Shown here one piece after another: positions 1 through 9,999 of a DNA stretch of 64,000 nt. Made by a program: the position numbers and the translations under genes. This DNA comes from Tumebacillus sp. BK434 (GTDB lineage: Bacteria; Bacillota; Bacilli; Tumebacillales; Tumebacillaceae): the NCBI RefSeq assembly GCF_004340785.1, contig NZ_SLXS01000001.1, forward strand, positions 1,160,636-1,224,635. Direction: 5' to 3'. The notes under the pieces are model-generated. The model worked only from the letters and a program-made list of their open reading frames with translations. It was not told the origin of the DNA and made no database searches. The stretch's first letter is position 1. The number at the start of each line of letters is the position of its first letter.

Positions 1-23
1 CACGAACCGGACAAGGTATCACC

Positions 24-61
24 AAAACAAACAGGCGCGCCCTCGTAAGGAGGACGCGCCT
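24..61 (-). terminator. Rho-independent terminator of efp
   Basis: Read on the minus strand, an inverted repeat with arms AGGCGCG and CGCGCCT is followed by a T-rich tract (about 24-32). It lies just downstream of the efp stop codon and closes the aroQ-pepP-efp unit. Confidence 0.75.
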
Positions 62-81
62 GTCGTCAACATGGTGTGAAA

Positions 82-639
82 TTACGCGCGGGATACGTAC
101 TCGCCGTTGCGGGTGTCGACGATCAGCTTTTCGCCGACTTCGATGAACAGCGGAACTTGAACCACAGCGCCGGTCTCCATCACAGCGTTCTTGGAGCCGC
201 CTTGTGCGGTGTCACCTTTGATGCCCGGTTCGGTCTCTGCAACGGTCAGCACGACGGTGTTCGGCAATTCGACGCCGATCGCTTGGCCTTCGTAGATCAT
301 CACAGAGCATTCCATGTTTTCAAGCAGGTATTTCACTTCGTCTTCCAGCATGTTCGCCGGGACGCCGAGCTGTTCGAACGACTCGTTGTCCATGAACTGG
401 AAGAACTCGCCATCGTTGTACAGGTATTGCATCTTGCGGGTCTCCACGCGAGCGCGCGGCACTTTTTCACCTGCGCGGAAGGTCATCTCGCGGACAGCAC
501 CGGTGCGGATGTTCTTCAGCTTGGTGCGGACGAAAGCAGCGCCTTTGCCCGGTTTGACGTGCATAAATTCGACGACGCGCCAAAGGCCGCCATCGTACTC
601 AATCGTTACGCCTGGACGAAAATCGTTCGAAGAAATCAT
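82..639 (-). CDS. efp: Elongation factor P
   Basis: EF-P binds between the ribosomal P and E sites and relieves stalling at polyproline stretches. The 185-aa product has the normal family length and the three beta-barrel domain layout. The N-terminal loop reads PGKGAAFVR, with Lys32 at the tip, the residue that carries the post-translational modification in Bacillus. The ATG start follows AGGAGG by 8 nt. It is the last gene of an aroQ-pepP-efp cluster that matches yqhS-yqhT-efp of B. subtilis. No modification enzyme is visible in the window. Confidence 0.97.
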   Translation of the reverse strand: MISSNDFRPGVTIEYDGGLWRVVEFMHVKPGKGAAFVRTKLKNIRTGAVREMTFRAGEKVPRARVETRKMQYLYNDGEFFQFMDNESFEQLGVPANMLEDEVKYLLENMECSVMIYEGQAIGVELPNTVVLTVAETEPGIKGDTAQGGSKNAVMETGAVVQVPLFIEVGEKLIVDTRNGEYVSRA

Positions 640-691
640 GAAAATTGCCTCCTGTATGGGTACAAAAGTATCTTGGTTGCTGCTGTGGTCG

Positions 692-1759
692 TTAGCCGAT
701 GATCAAGAAGTCTTTCGTCGACGAAGTGAGGATTTCGATGCCGTTCTCCTGCATCACGATGTCATCCTCGATGCGCACGCCGCCGAAGTTCGGGATGTAG
801 ATGCCCGGCTCGATCGTCACGGTCATGCCCGGCTTCAGCACCGTCTCGCCGCGGACGGACAGCGACGGCATTTCGTGCACCACCGTGCCCAGCCCGTGGC
901 CGAGCGAGTGGCCGAAGTTGTCGCCGTAGCCGTGCTCGGCGATGATATCGCGAGCCAGCGCGTCCGCTTCTTTGCCGGTCATGCCGACTTTGATGTTTTC
1001 CAGCGTGTGCAGCTGGGATTTCAGCACGATGTCGTAGATCTCACGCTGCTTGTCGCTTGCTTCGCCCAAGACGACCGTGCGGGTGAGGTCGGAACAGTAC
1101 CCTTGGTAGTATGCACCAAAATCCATTTTGACAAAATCGCCTGCTTCGAGAATTTTCTCGCTGGCCACGCCATGCGGCAGGGACGAGCGGGCGCCGGATG
1201 CGACGATGATGTCAAAGGAAGAGGATTTCGCGCCGAGTTTGCGCATGAAGAACTCCAGTTCCAGCGCGACTTCGATCTCGGAGATGCCCGGGCGCAGGAA
1301 GCCCAGAATGTGCGAGAACGCGTCGTCTGCGATCTTGGCAGCCTTGCGCATGATCACCAGTTCGCTCTCGTCTTTGAAGAGGCGAATCTCTTCGGTGATG
1401 CCTTCTTTCGCCACGAGGGTCACACCTTCGAGCTTGCCGTTCAGCGTTTCGAAGAGGCCGTAGTTGACATAGTCCTTTTCAAAGCCCAGCTGGGTCAGCT
1501 TCTTGGCGGCGAGTTCGCTTTGCAAGGAGCCGATCAGATCTTTCGCTTCCACCACGCGGCAGTGCGGGCATTGCTCGGTCGCCTGTTCCGTATAACGGAA
1601 GTCGGTGATCAGGATCGCCTCATCGTGCGTGACGAGCAGGTAGCCGGTCGAGCCGGTGAAGCCGGAGATGTAAAAACGGTTCTCCTTCTTGAGAATGAGC
1701 AGCGCTTCCAAATTCTCTGCAGTCATCCGTTCACGCAAACGAGTCAGACGTTGTTCCAC
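692..1759 (-). CDS. M24-family Xaa-Pro aminopeptidase (YqhT-like)
   Basis: Predicted cytosolic metallopeptidase that removes N-terminal residues preceding proline. The 355-aa protein has a creatinase-like N-terminal domain and a C-terminal pita-bread domain. The expected dinuclear metal ligands are visible: Asp in MDFGAYY, Asp in CSDLTRT, His in GHSLGHGLG, and the two Glu of TIEPGIY and RIEDD. The start is GTG at 1759 behind GGGGGAG. It lies 33 nt after aroQ and about 50 nt before efp, as in B. subtilis. It could equally be called a prolidase-like protein, because substrate preference cannot be read from sequence. Confidence 0.92.
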   Translation of the reverse strand: MEQRLTRLRERMTAENLEALLILKKENRFYISGFTGSTGYLLVTHDEAILITDFRYTEQATEQCPHCRVVEAKDLIGSLQSELAAKKLTQLGFEKDYVNYGLFETLNGKLEGVTLVAKEGITEEIRLFKDESELVIMRKAAKIADDAFSHILGFLRPGISEIEVALELEFFMRKLGAKSSSFDIIVASGARSSLPHGVASEKILEAGDFVKMDFGAYYQGYCSDLTRTVVLGEASDKQREIYDIVLKSQLHTLENIKVGMTGKEADALARDIIAEHGYGDNFGHSLGHGLGTVVHEMPSLSVRGETVLKPGMTVTIEPGIYIPNFGGVRIEDDIVMQENGIEILTSSTKDFLIIG

Positions 1760-1792
1760 AGAAATCTCCCCCTTTTCGTTTCACTTCATAGT

Positions 1793-2248
1793 CTACTCCG
1801 ATAACAACCCTCTTTTGGCAAAGTCTTCAAGCAGCGCATGGAAAGCGAGCGTGTAGCCAAGCGCGCCTAAACCGCTGATCTGTCCCATGGCGACGGGCGC
1901 GATCATCGAGCGATGACGGAACTCCTCGCGGGCATGGATGTTGGACAGATGCACTTCGATCGTCGGGATTTGGATCGCCGACAGACAGTCGCGGATGGCG
2001 ATGCTGGTATGGGTGTAGGCGGCCGGGTTGAAGATGATCCCGTCCGTGTTGCCCACAGCCGCTTGCAGGCGGTCGATCAGCTCGCCTTCGTGGTTGGACT
2101 GAAAGCATTCCAGCTCCACGCCGAACCGGTCGGCCAGCAGGCTCAGATCCCGGTTGATCTGCGGCAATGTCGTCCGCCCGTACACCTCTGGCTCCCGAGT
2201 GCCGAGAAGATTGAGGTTAGGTCCGTGCAAAACCAGTATTTTCGCCAA
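1793..2248 (-). CDS. aroQ: Type II 3-dehydroquinate dehydratase
   Basis: Catalyses dehydration of 3-dehydroquinate to 3-dehydroshikimate in the shikimate pathway. The 151-aa product is the usual length of the small dodecameric type II enzyme. Signature segments are [17 protein letters not shown], with the catalytic Tyr23, and [17 protein letters not shown], with the catalytic His. It starts with TTG at 2248, supported by GGGAGG 8 nt upstream. It heads the cluster with pepP and efp. Another shikimate-pathway gene, aroK, is 14 kb away in the same window. Confidence 0.96.
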   Translation of the reverse strand: MAKILVLHGPNLNLLGTREPEVYGRTTLPQINRDLSLLADRFGVELECFQSNHEGELIDRLQAAVGNTDGIIFNPAAYTHTSIAIRDCLSAIQIPTIEVHLSNIHAREEFRHRSMIAPVAMGQISGLGALGYTLAFHALLEDFAKRGLLSE

Positions 2249-2300
2249 AGGGATAACCTCCCAAAAAGTCCAAGACTCATTTTATCATGAAATTCCTTCA

Positions 2301-2331
2301 TTGAACAGTTGACGGCTCTAAATGATATAAT
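2301..2331 (+). promoter_or_regulatory. Predicted sigma-A promoter with extended -10
   Basis: A consensus TATAAT at 2326-2331 is preceded by TG at 2323-2324 (extended -10) and by TTGAAC at 2301-2306, with a 19-nt spacer. It is well placed to drive the histidine phosphatase gene. On the opposite strand TGATAAAAT (about 2282-2290) could serve aroQ, so this is a compact divergent promoter region. Confidence 0.6.
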
Positions 2332-2364
2332 GGAGAAAATTGCATTTGAAAGGTGTGATCGATC

Positions 2365-2970
2365 ATGAACCAGCCTGTACAGTTTACGTTGGTGCGCCAC
2401 GGTGAGACGATCTGGAACCGCGAGATGCGGCTGCAGGGTTCCAAGGACATCCCGTTGTCCGAGACGGGTCTGGCCCAGGCGGAGCGGGTCGCGGCGCGCC
2501 TTTCCCGTGAAACGTTCCACGTGCTTTATACCAGCCGCCTGTTGCGCGCCCATAAGACCGGCGAAACGATCGCGGCGGCGGTCGGCGTGCCGCACCATGT
2601 GCAGGATGACCTTCGCGAGCGCCACTTCGGCGAATTCGAAGGCTGCACCCGCCAGGAGATCCTCGACCGCTATCCCGATTTCTGGACGACCGGCTTTTCA
2701 CATGACGCCCCCGGCGTCGAGTCATTCGAAGCTTTGAGCGCCCGCGCCTATCGGGCGATCAACCTCATCGCCGATCAGCATCCCGGCGAGCACGTCGTCC
2801 TCGTCTCGCACGGCGGCACGATCAACGCCTTCCTCCACGCGATCACAGACGGCCGTCTCGGCTCCGGCATCAGCAAGCTCGGCAACACCAGCATCACCCG
2901 TGTCCTGCGGGACGCGGACGGCTCGTGGCAGGTCCTTGAGATCGGCTGCACCGCGCATCTGGAATCATAA
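2365..2970 (+). CDS. Histidine phosphatase family protein (phosphoglycerate mutase-like)
   Basis: Branch-1 histidine phosphatase fold, 201 aa. The catalytic RHGET motif sits at residues 11-15 and takes the phosphate on its His. The second conserved His lies in VLVSHGGTINAF, and the conserved acidic region is LRERHFGEFEGC. Such proteins act on phosphosugars, nucleotides or cobalamin precursors; the substrate cannot be told here and no cobalamin genes are nearby. The ATG start follows AAAGGTG. It stands alone, divergent from aroQ and convergent with gcvPB, sharing a terminator with it. Confidence 0.9.
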   Translation: MNQPVQFTLVRHGETIWNREMRLQGSKDIPLSETGLAQAERVAARLSRETFHVLYTSRLLRAHKTGETIAAAVGVPHHVQDDLRERHFGEFEGCTRQEILDRYPDFWTTGFSHDAPGVESFEALSARAYRAINLIADQHPGEHVVLVSHGGTINAFLHAITDGRLGSGISKLGNTSITRVLRDADGSWQVLEIGCTAHLES

Positions 2971-2999
2971 AAAGGAGTGCCATCCGGCACTCCTTTTTG
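2969..2999. terminator. Bidirectional terminator between histidine phosphatase and gcvPB
   Basis: A perfect inverted repeat AGGAGTGCC/GGCACTCCT with a 4-nt loop is flanked by A5 on the left and T5 on the right. It can end transcription from both convergent genes. Confidence 0.85.
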
Positions 3000-3001
3000 T
3001 T

Positions 3002-4471
3002 TTAGCCTTCGTGGGTGAAACGGAGCACCGGATTGCGGGCTGCGGTCGTTTCATCGAGGCGGTTGACTTTCGTGTTGTACGGAGCGTTTTTGATCAGGTC
3101 TGCATTCTCTTCCGCTTCTTTGGCGATCTGGATCATCAGGTCGCAGAAGTTGTCGAGCGTCTGCAGGCTCTCCGTCTCGGTCGGCTCGATCATGATCGCT
3201 TCTTCCACGTTCAGCGGGAAGTAGATCGTCGGCGGATGCACCCCGAAGTCGAGCAGGCGCTTCGCCACGTCGAGCGTTTTGACGCCGTATTCTTTCTTCA
3301 GGCGGCGGCCGGACAGGACGAACTCGTGCTTGCAGATGCGGTCATACGGCAGCTCGAAGTGCGGCTGCAGGCGGCGCATCATGTAGTTGGCGTTCAGCAC
3401 CGCGTCTTCGGTGACGCGCTTCAGGCCGTCCGGACCCATCGTGCGGATGTAGGAGTACGCGCGCACGTTGATGCCGAAGTTGCCCCAGAAGCCTTTGACT
3501 TTGCCGATCGACTGCGGGCGGTCCCAGTTCAGGACGTAGGAGCCGTCTGCCGCCTGTTCCACGCGCGGCTTCGGCAGGAACGGGATCAGCTCTTTCTTCA
3601 CGCCGACCGGACCGGAACCCGGACCGCCGCCGCCGTGCGGGGTGGTGAACGTCTTGTGCAGGTTCAAGTGCACAACGTCAAATCCCATGTCGCCCGGACG
3701 GGCATAGCCGAGGATCGCGTTCGCGTTCGCGCCGTCGTAGTAGAGCATGCCGCCCGCGGCGTGGACGATCTCCGAGATCTCGATGATCTGGTCTTCGAAC
3801 AGTCCCAAGGTGGACGGGTTGGTCAGCATCAGCGCTGCCGTGTCTTCGTTGACGACCGCACGCAACGCTTCGAGGTCGACGCCGCCCTGTTCGTTCGACT
3901 TGACGGTGACGGTGCGGTAGCCTGCGACGGTCGCCGACGCCGGGTTGGTGCCGTGTGCGGAGTCCGGCACGATGACGGTGGTGCGCTTTTCACCGCGCGC
4001 TTCATGGTAGGCGCGGATCATCATCAGACCGGTCCACTCGCCGTGCGCGCCTGCTGCCGGCTGCAGAGACACTTCGTCCATGCCGGTGATCTCAGCAAGC
4101 TCGGACTGCAGCTTGTACATCAGTTCGAGCGCACCTTGCACCTGCTCTTGCGGCTGCAGCGGGTGAATCTGCGCGAAGCCCGGGATCGCCGCCGCTTTTT
4201 CATTGCGCTTCGGGTTGTATTTCATCGTGCAGGAGCCGAGCGGATAGAAGCCATCGTCCACGCCGTGGTTGCGCTTGGACAGTTCGGTGAAGTGGCGGAC
4301 GAGGTCGAGCTCCGCCATTTCCGGCAGTTGAGCCGGGGTGCTGCGGATGTACGCTTGCGGGATCAGGTTCTCGATCGGCTCTTCCGGCACGTCGAGCTCC
4401 GGCAGGCTGTACGAGACGCGGCCCGGTTCGCTCAATTCAAAAATGAGTGCTTTATCTTTCTCTTGACGCAT
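3002..4471 (-). CDS. gcvPB: Glycine dehydrogenase (decarboxylating) subunit 2
   Basis: Second half of the split P-protein, which decarboxylates glycine and transfers the aminomethyl group to the lipoyl arm of H-protein. The 489-aa product carries the pyridoxal-phosphate lysine Lys273 in [20 protein letters not shown]. The glycine-rich loop after it is typical of the family. Its ATG overlaps the gcvPA stop by one base (TAATG), which implies coupled translation. The H-protein gene (gcvH) is not in the window. Confidence 0.97.
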   Translation of the reverse strand: MRQEKDKALIFELSEPGRVSYSLPELDVPEEPIENLIPQAYIRSTPAQLPEMAELDLVRHFTELSKRNHGVDDGFYPLGSCTMKYNPKRNEKAAAIPGFAQIHPLQPQEQVQGALELMYKLQSELAEITGMDEVSLQPAAGAHGEWTGLMMIRAYHEARGEKRTTVIVPDSAHGTNPASATVAGYRTVTVKSNEQGGVDLEALRAVVNEDTAALMLTNPSTLGLFEDQIIEISEIVHAAGGMLYYDGANANAILGYARPGDMGFDVVHLNLHKTFTTPHGGGGPGSGPVGVKKELIPFLPKPRVEQAADGSYVLNWDRPQSIGKVKGFWGNFGINVRAYSYIRTMGPDGLKRVTEDAVLNANYMMRRLQPHFELPYDRICKHEFVLSGRRLKKEYGVKTLDVAKRLLDFGVHPPTIYFPLNVEEAIMIEPTETESLQTLDNFCDLMIQIAKEAEENADLIKNAPYNTKVNRLDETTAARNPVLRFTHEG

Positions 4472-5823
4472 TACAGGATCGCCTCCAGTCTTTCAGCCAA
4501 CAGGTCAATGTCTTGTTTCGTGCGCAGTTCGGTCACGGCGATCAGCATCGCGCCTTTGAATTCCGGATAGGTCGAACCGAGGTCGTAGCCGCCGATGATC
4601 TTGCTTTCGAGCAGCTTCTTGTTGATTTCGGCCACGTCGCCTTCGATCTGGATGGCAAATTCGTTGAAGAACGGCGCGTTCTCGAACAGGGCTTTCACTT
4701 TCGGAATCGCGGTCAAACGCTTAAACGCGTAGTGCGCTTTTTGCAAGTTGAGGCGCGCGACTTCCTGGAAGCCCTGCTTGCCCATGTAGGAGGCATAGAC
4801 GGTCGCAGCCAGCGCGTTCAGCGCTTGGTTGGAGCAGATGTTGGAGGACGCTTTCTCGCGGCGGATGTGCTGTTCGCGCGCCTGCAGGGTCAGTACGAAG
4901 GCGCGGCGGCCGTCGAGGTCGGTCGTCTGGCCGACGACGCGGCCCGGAATGCGGCGCACTTGGTCTTTCTTCACCGCCAGCATGCCGAGGTACGGACCGC
5001 CGTAGGAGATGCGGTTGCCCATCGACTGCCCTTCGCCGACGACGATATCGGCGTCGAATGTGCCCGGCGCTTCCAGCACGCCCATCGCGATCGGGTTGAC
5101 GGAGACGACGAACAGTGCCTTTTTGCTGTGCGCGAGGTCGCTGATCTGCTGCAGATCTTCAATGCCGCCGAAGAAGTTCGGGTACTGCACAAAGACGCCG
5201 GCGATGGTGTCATCGAGCTTCGCTTCCAGGTCGTGCAGGTCGATCACGCCGTTTTGCATGCCCACTTCGACCACTTCGATGTTTTGACCGTACGCGTAGG
5301 TCTTCAGCACTTCGCGGTATTCCGGGTTGACGGAGCGCGCGACGATGACTTTGCTGCGGCGGGTCGCGGAGCAGGCGATGAACGCCGCTTCGCCGAAGGC
5401 GGTCGGGCCGTCGTACATGGAAGCGTTGGACACGTCCATGCCGGTCAGTTCGCAGACGATGGTCTGGTATTCGAAGATCGCCTGCAAGGTGCCTTGGGAG
5501 ATCTCCGGCTGGTACGGCGTATATGCGGTGAAGAACTCGGAGCGGCCGATGATCGCTTCGACGACCGCCGGGACGTGGTGCTGGTAGGCGCCTGCGCCGA
5601 GGAAGTTGATGTTTTCTTCGAGGTTGGCGTTCTTGGCAGCGAGTTCGTTAAAGTAGCGGTACAGCTCGACTTCAGACAGTTCTTTCGGAATGTTCAGGTC
5701 GCGGCCGAGGCGCGCGCGCTCCGGGATGTCGAGGAAGAGGTCTTCCACTTTTTCGACGCCGAGGAAGTCGAGCATTTTTTTGCGGTCCGCTTCCGTGTTC
5801 GGAATATAGCTGAATTTGTTCAC
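4471..5823 (-). CDS. gcvPA: Glycine dehydrogenase (decarboxylating) subunit 1
   Basis: First half of the two-subunit P-protein of the glycine cleavage system, working as an alpha2beta2 enzyme with GcvPB. The 450-aa length is standard, and the N-terminal segment [20 protein letters not shown] is typical. It is the middle gene of gcvT-gcvPA-gcvPB, 18 nt after gcvT and overlapping gcvPB by one nucleotide. Its expression should depend on the upstream glycine riboswitch. Confidence 0.97.
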   Translation of the reverse strand: MNKFSYIPNTEADRKKMLDFLGVEKVEDLFLDIPERARLGRDLNIPKELSEVELYRYFNELAAKNANLEENINFLGAGAYQHHVPAVVEAIIGRSEFFTAYTPYQPEISQGTLQAIFEYQTIVCELTGMDVSNASMYDGPTAFGEAAFIACSATRRSKVIVARSVNPEYREVLKTYAYGQNIEVVEVGMQNGVIDLHDLEAKLDDTIAGVFVQYPNFFGGIEDLQQISDLAHSKKALFVVSVNPIAMGVLEAPGTFDADIVVGEGQSMGNRISYGGPYLGMLAVKKDQVRRIPGRVVGQTTDLDGRRAFVLTLQAREQHIRREKASSNICSNQALNALAATVYASYMGKQGFQEVARLNLQKAHYAFKRLTAIPKVKALFENAPFFNEFAIQIEGDVAEINKKLLESKIIGGYDLGSTYPEFKGAMLIAVTELRTKQDIDLLAERLEAIL

Positions 5824-5841
5824 TCAGGTTGGCCTCCCTTA

Positions 5842-6939
5842 TTACTTCTGACGCTTGTAGAACGGCGTTTTGATGATGACACCTTTGACAGGCTTGTTGC
5901 GGATGATCACCTCGAGCTCTTGGCCGATCGTCGCGTACTCCACGTCGATCAGCGCGAGGCCGATGTTTTTCTTGACGGTCGGGCCCATGGTGCCGGTGGT
6001 GACTTCGCCGATCTGCTGGCCGCCTACCTGCACTGCGTAGTGCGTGCGGGGAATGCCGCGCTCGATCATCTCGAAGCCGACGAGCTTGCGTTTCACGCCC
6101 GCTTCTTTTTGCTTCGCCAGCGCGTCGCGGCCGATGAAGTCCGGTTTGTCGAGCTTGACGAAGAAGCCGAGACCCGCTTCGAGCGGCGAGATGTCAGCGC
6201 TGATCTCCTGACCGTAGAGCGGCAGGCGCGCTTCGAAGCGGAGCGTGTCGCGGGCACCGAGTCCGATCGGCAGCACACCGTCTTCTTTGCCGGATGCGAG
6301 GATCGCATCCCACAGTTTGGCGACGTCAGATGCAGCGCAGTACAGTTCAAAGCCGTCTTCGCCGGTGTAGCCGGTGCGGGAGACGAGGCATTTGACGCCT
6401 GCGACGTCGACGTTTTCGAGGAACCAGTAGTATTTGATCTGCGCAAGGTCGGTGGAGGTCATCTTTTGCAGCACCTGCTCAGCGAGCGGGCCTTGCAGGG
6501 CGAGCTGCGCCATCTCGTCGGACGCGTTGCGGATGGTCACATCGCCAAACGCGTGCTCTTGCACCCAGGCGAAGTCTTTTTCGATGTTCGAGGCGTTGAC
6601 GACGATCAGGTAGTTGTTGTCGCCTTTCTTGTAGACGAGCAGGTCGTCGACGACACCGCCGTTTTCGTAGCACATCGGGGAGTACATCGCCTGGCCGTCG
6701 GCCAGCTTGGACACGTCGTTGGTGATCCACTTCTGGATGTTGGCCAGCGCATCGGAGCCGGTCACTTCAAGTTCGCCCATGTGCGACACGTCGAACAGGC
6801 CGGCGCGGTTGCGCACCGCTTCGTGCTCTTCGAGGATACCGGAGTACTGCACCGGCAGCGCCCAGCCGCCAAAATCGATGATCTTGCCGTTATAGTTCGG
6901 GTACACTTCGAACAATGGTGTTTTCTTCAGATGGTCCAC
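5842..6939 (-). CDS. gcvT: Aminomethyltransferase (glycine cleavage T-protein)
   Basis: T-protein releases ammonia from aminomethyl-lipoyl H-protein and passes the one-carbon unit to tetrahydrofolate. I choose the GTG at 6939, because AAGGAGG sits 7 nt upstream and the 365-aa product then begins [13 protein letters not shown], matching the family's N-terminus. An upstream ATG (6993) would add 18 non-conserved residues. Typical segments include FDVSHMGE near residue 50 and the C-terminal T-protein barrel. First gene of the operon, behind the riboswitch. Confidence 0.96.
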   Translation of the reverse strand: MDHLKKTPLFEVYPNYNGKIIDFGGWALPVQYSGILEEHEAVRNRAGLFDVSHMGELEVTGSDALANIQKWITNDVSKLADGQAMYSPMCYENGGVVDDLLVYKKGDNNYLIVVNASNIEKDFAWVQEHAFGDVTIRNASDEMAQLALQGPLAEQVLQKMTSTDLAQIKYYWFLENVDVAGVKCLVSRTGYTGEDGFELYCAASDVAKLWDAILASGKEDGVLPIGLGARDTLRFEARLPLYGQEISADISPLEAGLGFFVKLDKPDFIGRDALAKQKEAGVKRKLVGFEMIERGIPRTHYAVQVGGQQIGEVTTGTMGPTVKKNIGLALIDVEYATIGQELEVIIRNKPVKGVIIKTPFYKRQK

Positions 6940-6978
6940 CAAAATACCTCCTTGGGCATGTATGAGATCGAAAAGAAT

Positions 6979-7017
6979 CAAAAAAGGAGACACGTATGCC
7001 TGTTAGGCCCGGTCTCC
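6979..7017 (-). terminator. Terminator in the glycine riboswitch expression platform
   Basis: On the minus strand GGAGAC...GTCTCC is followed by six T residues. It lies between the second glycine aptamer and gcvT, where the on/off decision of the riboswitch is expected. Confidence 0.7.
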
Positions 7018-7208
7018 TCTGTACACTTTACCTGAGAGTTTTACACCTTGGGTGGCCGGTACAACCGGCTCTCTCCAGAGTTGCGTCCCGCGGCGGTACT
7101 TTTTGCCTGAGAGATTCGCATACGTCCTTGGGCGGGACGCAGCTTGCTCCTTCGGCGTCACAGGAGGTCCGTTTTGGTTAAAAAACGAACATTGTGCCCT
7201 CTCCCACC
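7018..7208 (-). ncRNA. Tandem glycine riboswitch
   Basis: Read on the minus strand, two glycine-aptamer cores lie in series. The first has GTGGGAGAGGGC, CGCCGAAGGAGCAAGC and ATCTCTCAGGCAAAA. The second has CTCTGGAGAGAGCC, GCCACCCAAGG and AACTCTCAGGTAAA. These are the conserved bulge and linker elements of the gcvT RNA family. The RNA sits directly upstream of gcvT-gcvPA-gcvPB with a terminator behind it. Known members turn the operon on when glycine is abundant. Outer boundaries are approximate. Confidence 0.93.
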
Positions 7209-7244
7209 GACGATCATTCGCAATTATTGTTTGGTTACGCATCC

Positions 7245-7272
7245 ATCATATCACAATCTCACCCATTTGGAA
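7245..7272 (-). promoter_or_regulatory. Possible promoter of the gcv operon
   Basis: On the minus strand TATGAT (7245-7250) is a good -10 and TTCCAA (7267-7272) a weak -35, spaced 16 nt, about 30 nt before the first riboswitch aptamer. The -10 is convincing, the -35 is not. Confidence 0.4.
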
Positions 7273-7343
7273 CCGTCCCTCGAAAAATTTTCCCCTTTTG
7301 GGGTCATACTATCCATACAAGTTGTCGACGGAGGTGGAATCAG

Positions 7344-9026
7344 TTGGAAAAGACTCGCTTCGTGCCCGATTTGGACTGGCAAGAAGAGGTGGCCGACATG
7401 CTGTTGGCGCGTGAGACGAGCGGAGAGTGGGATTCGTGGGAGCTGTTCCGGCTGGCTCTGGAAGCGGAAAGGACGCGTGTGGTGCCCAATTTTGACCAGT
7501 TGATCTGCCTGCAGCAGCTGCCGGAGATCACGCCGTTCCCCCATCAGATCGAGACGGCGAAAAAAGTGCTGAATGAGCTGCACGGGCGGGCGATATTGGC
7601 CGATGAAGTCGGGCTTGGCAAGACGATTGAGGCCGGGTTGATTTTGAAGGAGTATTTGATTCGCGGCTTGGTGCAGAAAGTGTTGATCTTGGTGCCCTCT
7701 TCGTTGGTGATTCAATGGGTGCGGGAGTTGAGCACGAAGTTCAAGATTCAGGCGTGGGCGCAGAAGAACACGTACAGTTGGACAGATTATGACATCGTGG
7801 TCAGCTCGATCGATACGGCGAAGCGTGATACGCATCGGGAGATCGTGCTCGCGCAGGAATGGGATCTGGTGATTGTCGACGAGGCGCACAAACTGAAGAA
7901 TCGGAAGTCGAAGAACTGGGAATTGATCAACACACTGCGCAAAAAGTATCTGCTCCTGCTGACGGCCACTCCGGTGCAGAATGATATGAAGGAATTGTAC
8001 AACCTGATCACGCTGTTGAAGCCGGGGCAATTGGGCTCTTCGACAGAGTATTCGAGCATGTTTATGCAGAATAAGCGGCTGCCGAAGAATCGCGGGGAAT
8101 TAAAGGAAGCGCTCGCGGAGGTGATGATTCGGAACAAGCGCTCGGAAGGCGGTGTGCAGTTTACGAAGCGCCTCGTCGACTCGATCATGCTGGACTTGTC
8201 GGATGATGAGCGGGAGTTGTATGACCGTGTCAGCGAGTTTATTAAGCAGCAGTATACGGCGATGCGCGAAGAAGGAAAAGGCAATGTGCTGCAGCTGATC
8301 AATCTGCAGCGGCAGATCTGCTCCTCCCCTTATGCTGCTCTGGTGTCTTTAAAAGGCATGAAGGAAAGCGAGAAGACGCCGGCGGAGATACGGGAGCGGG
8401 TGCATCATCTGTATGCGCTGGCGGAGAGCATTCCGGCCTATACGAAGGTGAACAAGTGCATTGAGTTGCTGAAGCAGATCGATGACAAGGTGATTATTTT
8501 TACGGAGTATCGGGCGACACAGGACTTTATCTTGTACATGCTGCAGCAAAATGGGATCAAGGCGGTCATGTTCCGCGGCGGATTTAAGAAGAGCAAGAAA
8601 GATTGGATGACAGAACTGTTTAAAAATCGCTTTCAGGTGCTGGTCGCGACGGAGGCGGGCGGCGAAGGGATCAACCTGCAGTTTTGCCATCATGTGATCA
8701 ACTTTGACTTGCCATGGAATCCGATGCGAGTCGAGCAAAGGATCGGACGGGTGCATCGGCTGGGTCAGACTCAAGACGTCAAGGTCTATAATTTGTCGAC
8801 GCGCGGGACGATCGAGGAGCATATTGTCGGATTGCTGAATGAGAAGATCAATATGTTTGAGCTGGTGATTGGGGAGCTGGATTTGATCCTCGGGAACTTG
8901 AAAGTGGGCAGGCAGTTTGATGCCGATATGATGGATCTGCTGGTAAACGGCGCTTCGCAGGATGAACTGAAGGCGAAGTATGAGGAGCTTGGACAAAAGC
9001 TGAAAGAGGCTTCGATCAAAATGTAA
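7344..9026 (+). CDS. SNF2-family DEAD/DEAH-box ATPase (YqhH-like)
   Basis: Swi2/Snf2-type superfamily 2 ATPase of 560 aa from the TTG at 7344, which has GGAGGTG 7 nt upstream; longer versions lack a ribosome binding site and overlap the riboswitch region. Visible motifs: DEVGLGKTIEAG (Walker A, residues 87-98), DEAH (179-182), TATP (motif III) and the C-terminal helicase block ATEAGGEGINLQFC with QRIGRVHRLGQ. It is divergent from gcvT and followed by yqhG, exactly as in B. subtilis. Probably a DNA translocase or remodelling ATPase; the target is unknown. Confidence 0.93.
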   Translation: MEKTRFVPDLDWQEEVADMLLARETSGEWDSWELFRLALEAERTRVVPNFDQLICLQQLPEITPFPHQIETAKKVLNELHGRAILADEVGLGKTIEAGLILKEYLIRGLVQKVLILVPSSLVIQWVRELSTKFKIQAWAQKNTYSWTDYDIVVSSIDTAKRDTHREIVLAQEWDLVIVDEAHKLKNRKSKNWELINTLRKKYLLLLTATPVQNDMKELYNLITLLKPGQLGSSTEYSSMFMQNKRLPKNRGELKEALAEVMIRNKRSEGGVQFTKRLVDSIMLDLSDDERELYDRVSEFIKQQYTAMREEGKGNVLQLINLQRQICSSPYAALVSLKGMKESEKTPAEIRERVHHLYALAESIPAYTKVNKCIELLKQIDDKVIIFTEYRATQDFILYMLQQNGIKAVMFRGGFKKSKKDWMTELFKNRFQVLVATEAGGEGINLQFCHHVINFDLPWNPMRVEQRIGRVHRLGQTQDVKVYNLSTRGTIEEHIVGLLNEKINMFELVIGELDLILGNLKVGRQFDADMMDLLVNGASQDELKAKYEELGQKLKEASIKM

Positions 9027-9126
9027 TCGGTTGCTCCTCCCTGCAGGGGCCATCCCCCTCCGGTCGGAACCTACACCTTGTTGGCTTGGACGTTTTGGAT
9101 GAGTTTGGGATGAAGGAGGGCTTTGG

Positions 9127-9999
9127 GTGGAGAATCAACAGGAGATTCAGGATTTTTGCCGGCGGTATTTTGAGGCGGTGGGTGCCCCGATCTTGGTGGA
9201 TCAGGAGGATTTTTTGCAGGTGGAGTTGCCGCGGGAGATCGATAAGGAATTGACCGATCGGCCCTATTATTGGATGTATGTGGAGGCGATGGGCCAGGAG
9301 GTGCCGAATTCGGTGATTTCCCTGGCGTTTGATCCTGACCTGGAAATCGAAGGCGTCGAGAAGCTGGAGTTTGTGACGCTGGGGAGCTTTCGGCTGAATA
9401 AGATCATCGAATCGGCGCAAAAGCGCGGACGCATCACCCGCGCGTACCAGAAGGTCAGCGCGAAACCGTTGGCGCCTTACTTGATGACGACGTTTAAGCT
9501 GTCGTTTATCGCCGATCGGCGGCGGGATGAGATCGTGTCGTATGGGGTTCATTTGGGGAACGGCTCGGTGGTGCGGGACTTATACGATCGGGTGGAAAAG
9601 CTGGCGTTTGGCGCTGCGCCGAGTATGGGGATGATGATTCAACCCGCAGCCCTGTCGCTTCCAGCAGGGTATCAGCGGTTGAAGGAATGTCTGGTCGCAG
9701 AGATCGAAGGTCTCGACCACTCGTGGGCCGTGGAAGCGGAGGCGCACTTGGCGCAGGAGCTGGAACAGCTCGAGACGTATTATGAATCACTTGGCCTCGT
9801 CCACGCGGACGAGGTCAAGTCGGAAGATGAAAAAGAGAAAAAGGCTGCGCTGTACGCAGCCGAACGGGAATTGCGGATCGCTGAACTGAAATGGCGCTGT
9901 GCCCCTCGCGTGCAGATCGAACCGTTTCATTTTGGCCTGCTCTATGTTGCGGATGATGCGGTCAGGAATACATCGACCGGGAAGCGGCTGTCGATGTAG
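9127..9999 (+). CDS. YqhG family protein, function unknown
   Basis: 290-aa soluble protein that follows the SNF2 ATPase, as yqhG follows yqhH in B. subtilis. The start is GTG at 9127 behind AAGGAGGG. Features: N-terminal ENQQEIQDFCRRYFEAVG, a central segment KPLAPYLMTTFKLSFIAD, and a charged region about residues 218-255 (EVKSEDEKEKKAAL) likely to be helical. The conserved pairing suggests a joint role with the ATPase, but no activity can be assigned. The last 58 nt overlap the 3' end of the gene on the other strand. Confidence 0.85.
   Translation: MENQQEIQDFCRRYFEAVGAPILVDQEDFLQVELPREIDKELTDRPYYWMYVEAMGQEVPNSVISLAFDPDLEIEGVEKLEFVTLGSFRLNKIIESAQKRGRITRAYQKVSAKPLAPYLMTTFKLSFIADRRRDEIVSYGVHLGNGSVVRDLYDRVEKLAFGAAPSMGMMIQPAALSLPAGYQRLKECLVAEIEGLDHSWAVEAEAHLAQELEQLETYYESLGLVHADEVKSEDEKEKKAALYAAERELRIAELKWRCAPRVQIEPFHFGLLYVADDAVRNTSTGKRLSM

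Noticed and set aside
2900..4570. 556-codon plus-strand open frame over gcvPB
   Set aside because: No ribosome binding site, crosses a terminator, Arg/Val/His-rich shadow.
4447..7035. 862-codon open frame antisense to gcvPB, gcvPA and gcvT
   Set aside because: Rich in Arg/His/Val/Asp with no domain signals; a GC-rich shadow of the glycine cleavage genes, and the riboswitch fits the other strand.
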